This document shows positions 63,326-64,000 of a stretch of DNA of 64,000 nt, piece by piece. The DNA is from Neodontobutis hainanensis (taxonomy: Eukaryota > Chordata > Actinopteri > Gobiiformes > Odontobutidae), in NCBI GenBank assembly GCA_024349245.1, contig JALDNG010000026.1:2924501-2988500 (forward strand), given 5' to 3'. A program made the translations under genes and the position numbers. The notes below the pieces were generated by a model that did not search any database, was not told the origin of the DNA, and saw nothing but the letters and a program-made list of their open reading frames with translations. The first letter of the stretch is position 1. The number at the start of each line of letters is the position of its first letter.

Positions 63326-64000
63326 GTGAGAGCCTTGAGGAGTTTGCAAACATTGGTGTTGTGGGCATTGGTTTGTGTTACCTTTTTGAATAGTTGGAAA
63401 TGTTTTAAAAATTGAGTGTACGCACACAATCATCTGTGTATTGTTGGCAGTAACTACAGCAGTTCTTTTTTTTTTTTTTTATTTTTTTTTTTATTTTATT
63501 TTATTTTATTATTTATTTATTTTTTTAATGAAATTAAATACTTTACATTATACACATAGGTACAACAAAACACTGTCTTACTAGTTTAAAAGCTATCAAT
63601 TAAAATTGTTGATTTAAAGAAATACTATACACTATAAATGGCAACAAGAACAATCAATAAAATGGCTACAAGATAAAGTACCGCAGCAGTGTAAAAAGTG
63701 ACTTGTGCAGCATTAGCGTGATGTAACGGTAATAATAGTGGTAACAACACAGGGGTAGAAATGGTTTCTTAGTCTGCATGTGATCTTCTTGAGACATGTT
63801 TCTGATAAAAGTTAATATTAGAAAAGAAGTGCTTTTTACGAAAAAAAAATAAAATAAATAAATTATCAAAGTTAAAAATGGAAACTCCAATGCTCTGTCA
63901 AACATATCTTTAAAGTCTTTGGCATTTGGTTTCCCACTCCAGTGACTGTGAACCTGAGGTCAGAGAAAACACAAGTGTGTAATTCACAAGTGTGTGTGTG
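63326..64000 (+). other. flna intron 3 (start)
   Basis: Intron after the second coding exon. Holds T/A-rich low-complexity sequence at 63465-63530 and 63840-63865 and AT-rich unique DNA. The next filamin exon (expected to begin GLCPDWDSWD-like) is not present, so it lies past the window end. Confidence 0.6.

Overview
The window is a piece of a teleost fish nuclear genome. The protein-coding genes are split by short GT-AG introns. The sequence also carries fish-type repeats: RTE/Rex3-like LINEs with (GGAT)n tails, Tc1-, hAT- and Harbinger-like elements, an endogenous retrovirus and long dinucleotide arrays. I cannot name the species.

Layout. (1) 1-6.3 kb: a decayed LINE fragment, then all but the first coding exon(s) of dnajc16 (ERdj8-like, + strand). 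(2) 6.4-29.7 kb: a rearranged cluster of rhamnose-binding lectin (SUEL-domain) genes. Lectin 1 (- strand) and lectin 3 (+ strand) sit at the outer ends of a large imperfect palindrome. Its arms, about 6.5-17.5 kb and 21.3-29.5 kb, share the lectin gene, its upstream region and a decayed retrovirus. Each arm later gained its own changes: a Harbinger-like element, an hAT-like MITE and a short LINE piece in the left arm, and a 2.9-kb RTE LINE with a 12-bp target duplication in the right arm. The 3.8-kb spacer holds lectin 2, which lacks its signal-peptide exon, followed by copies of the last two dnase1l1 exons and of the rpl10 3' end. (3) 30.2-36.7 kb: dnase1l1 and rpl10, both on - strand. rpl10 carries two SNORA70-like H/ACA snoRNAs in different introns. 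(4) 36.8-49 kb: gene-poor, with microsatellites, a young 5'-truncated LINE, an orphan exon-like ORF and a perfect 57-bp inverted repeat. (5) 49-64 kb: the 5' end of flna (+ strand), with a non-coding first exon, the first coding exon (CH1), an 8.2-kb intron and the next coding exon. The rest of the gene lies beyond the window.

The order dnase1l1-rpl10-flna matches human Xq28 (DNASE1L1-RPL10-FLNA, with EMD between the last two). This supports the three identifications. No clear emerin gene is visible in the rpl10-flna gap.

The most unusual part is the lectin palindrome. It is a lineage-specific expansion of secreted innate-immunity lectins, with signs of patchy sequence exchange between copies, capture of neighbouring gene ends and a shared retroviral relic. 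All gene models were made by reading splice signals by eye; no alignment or search was run.
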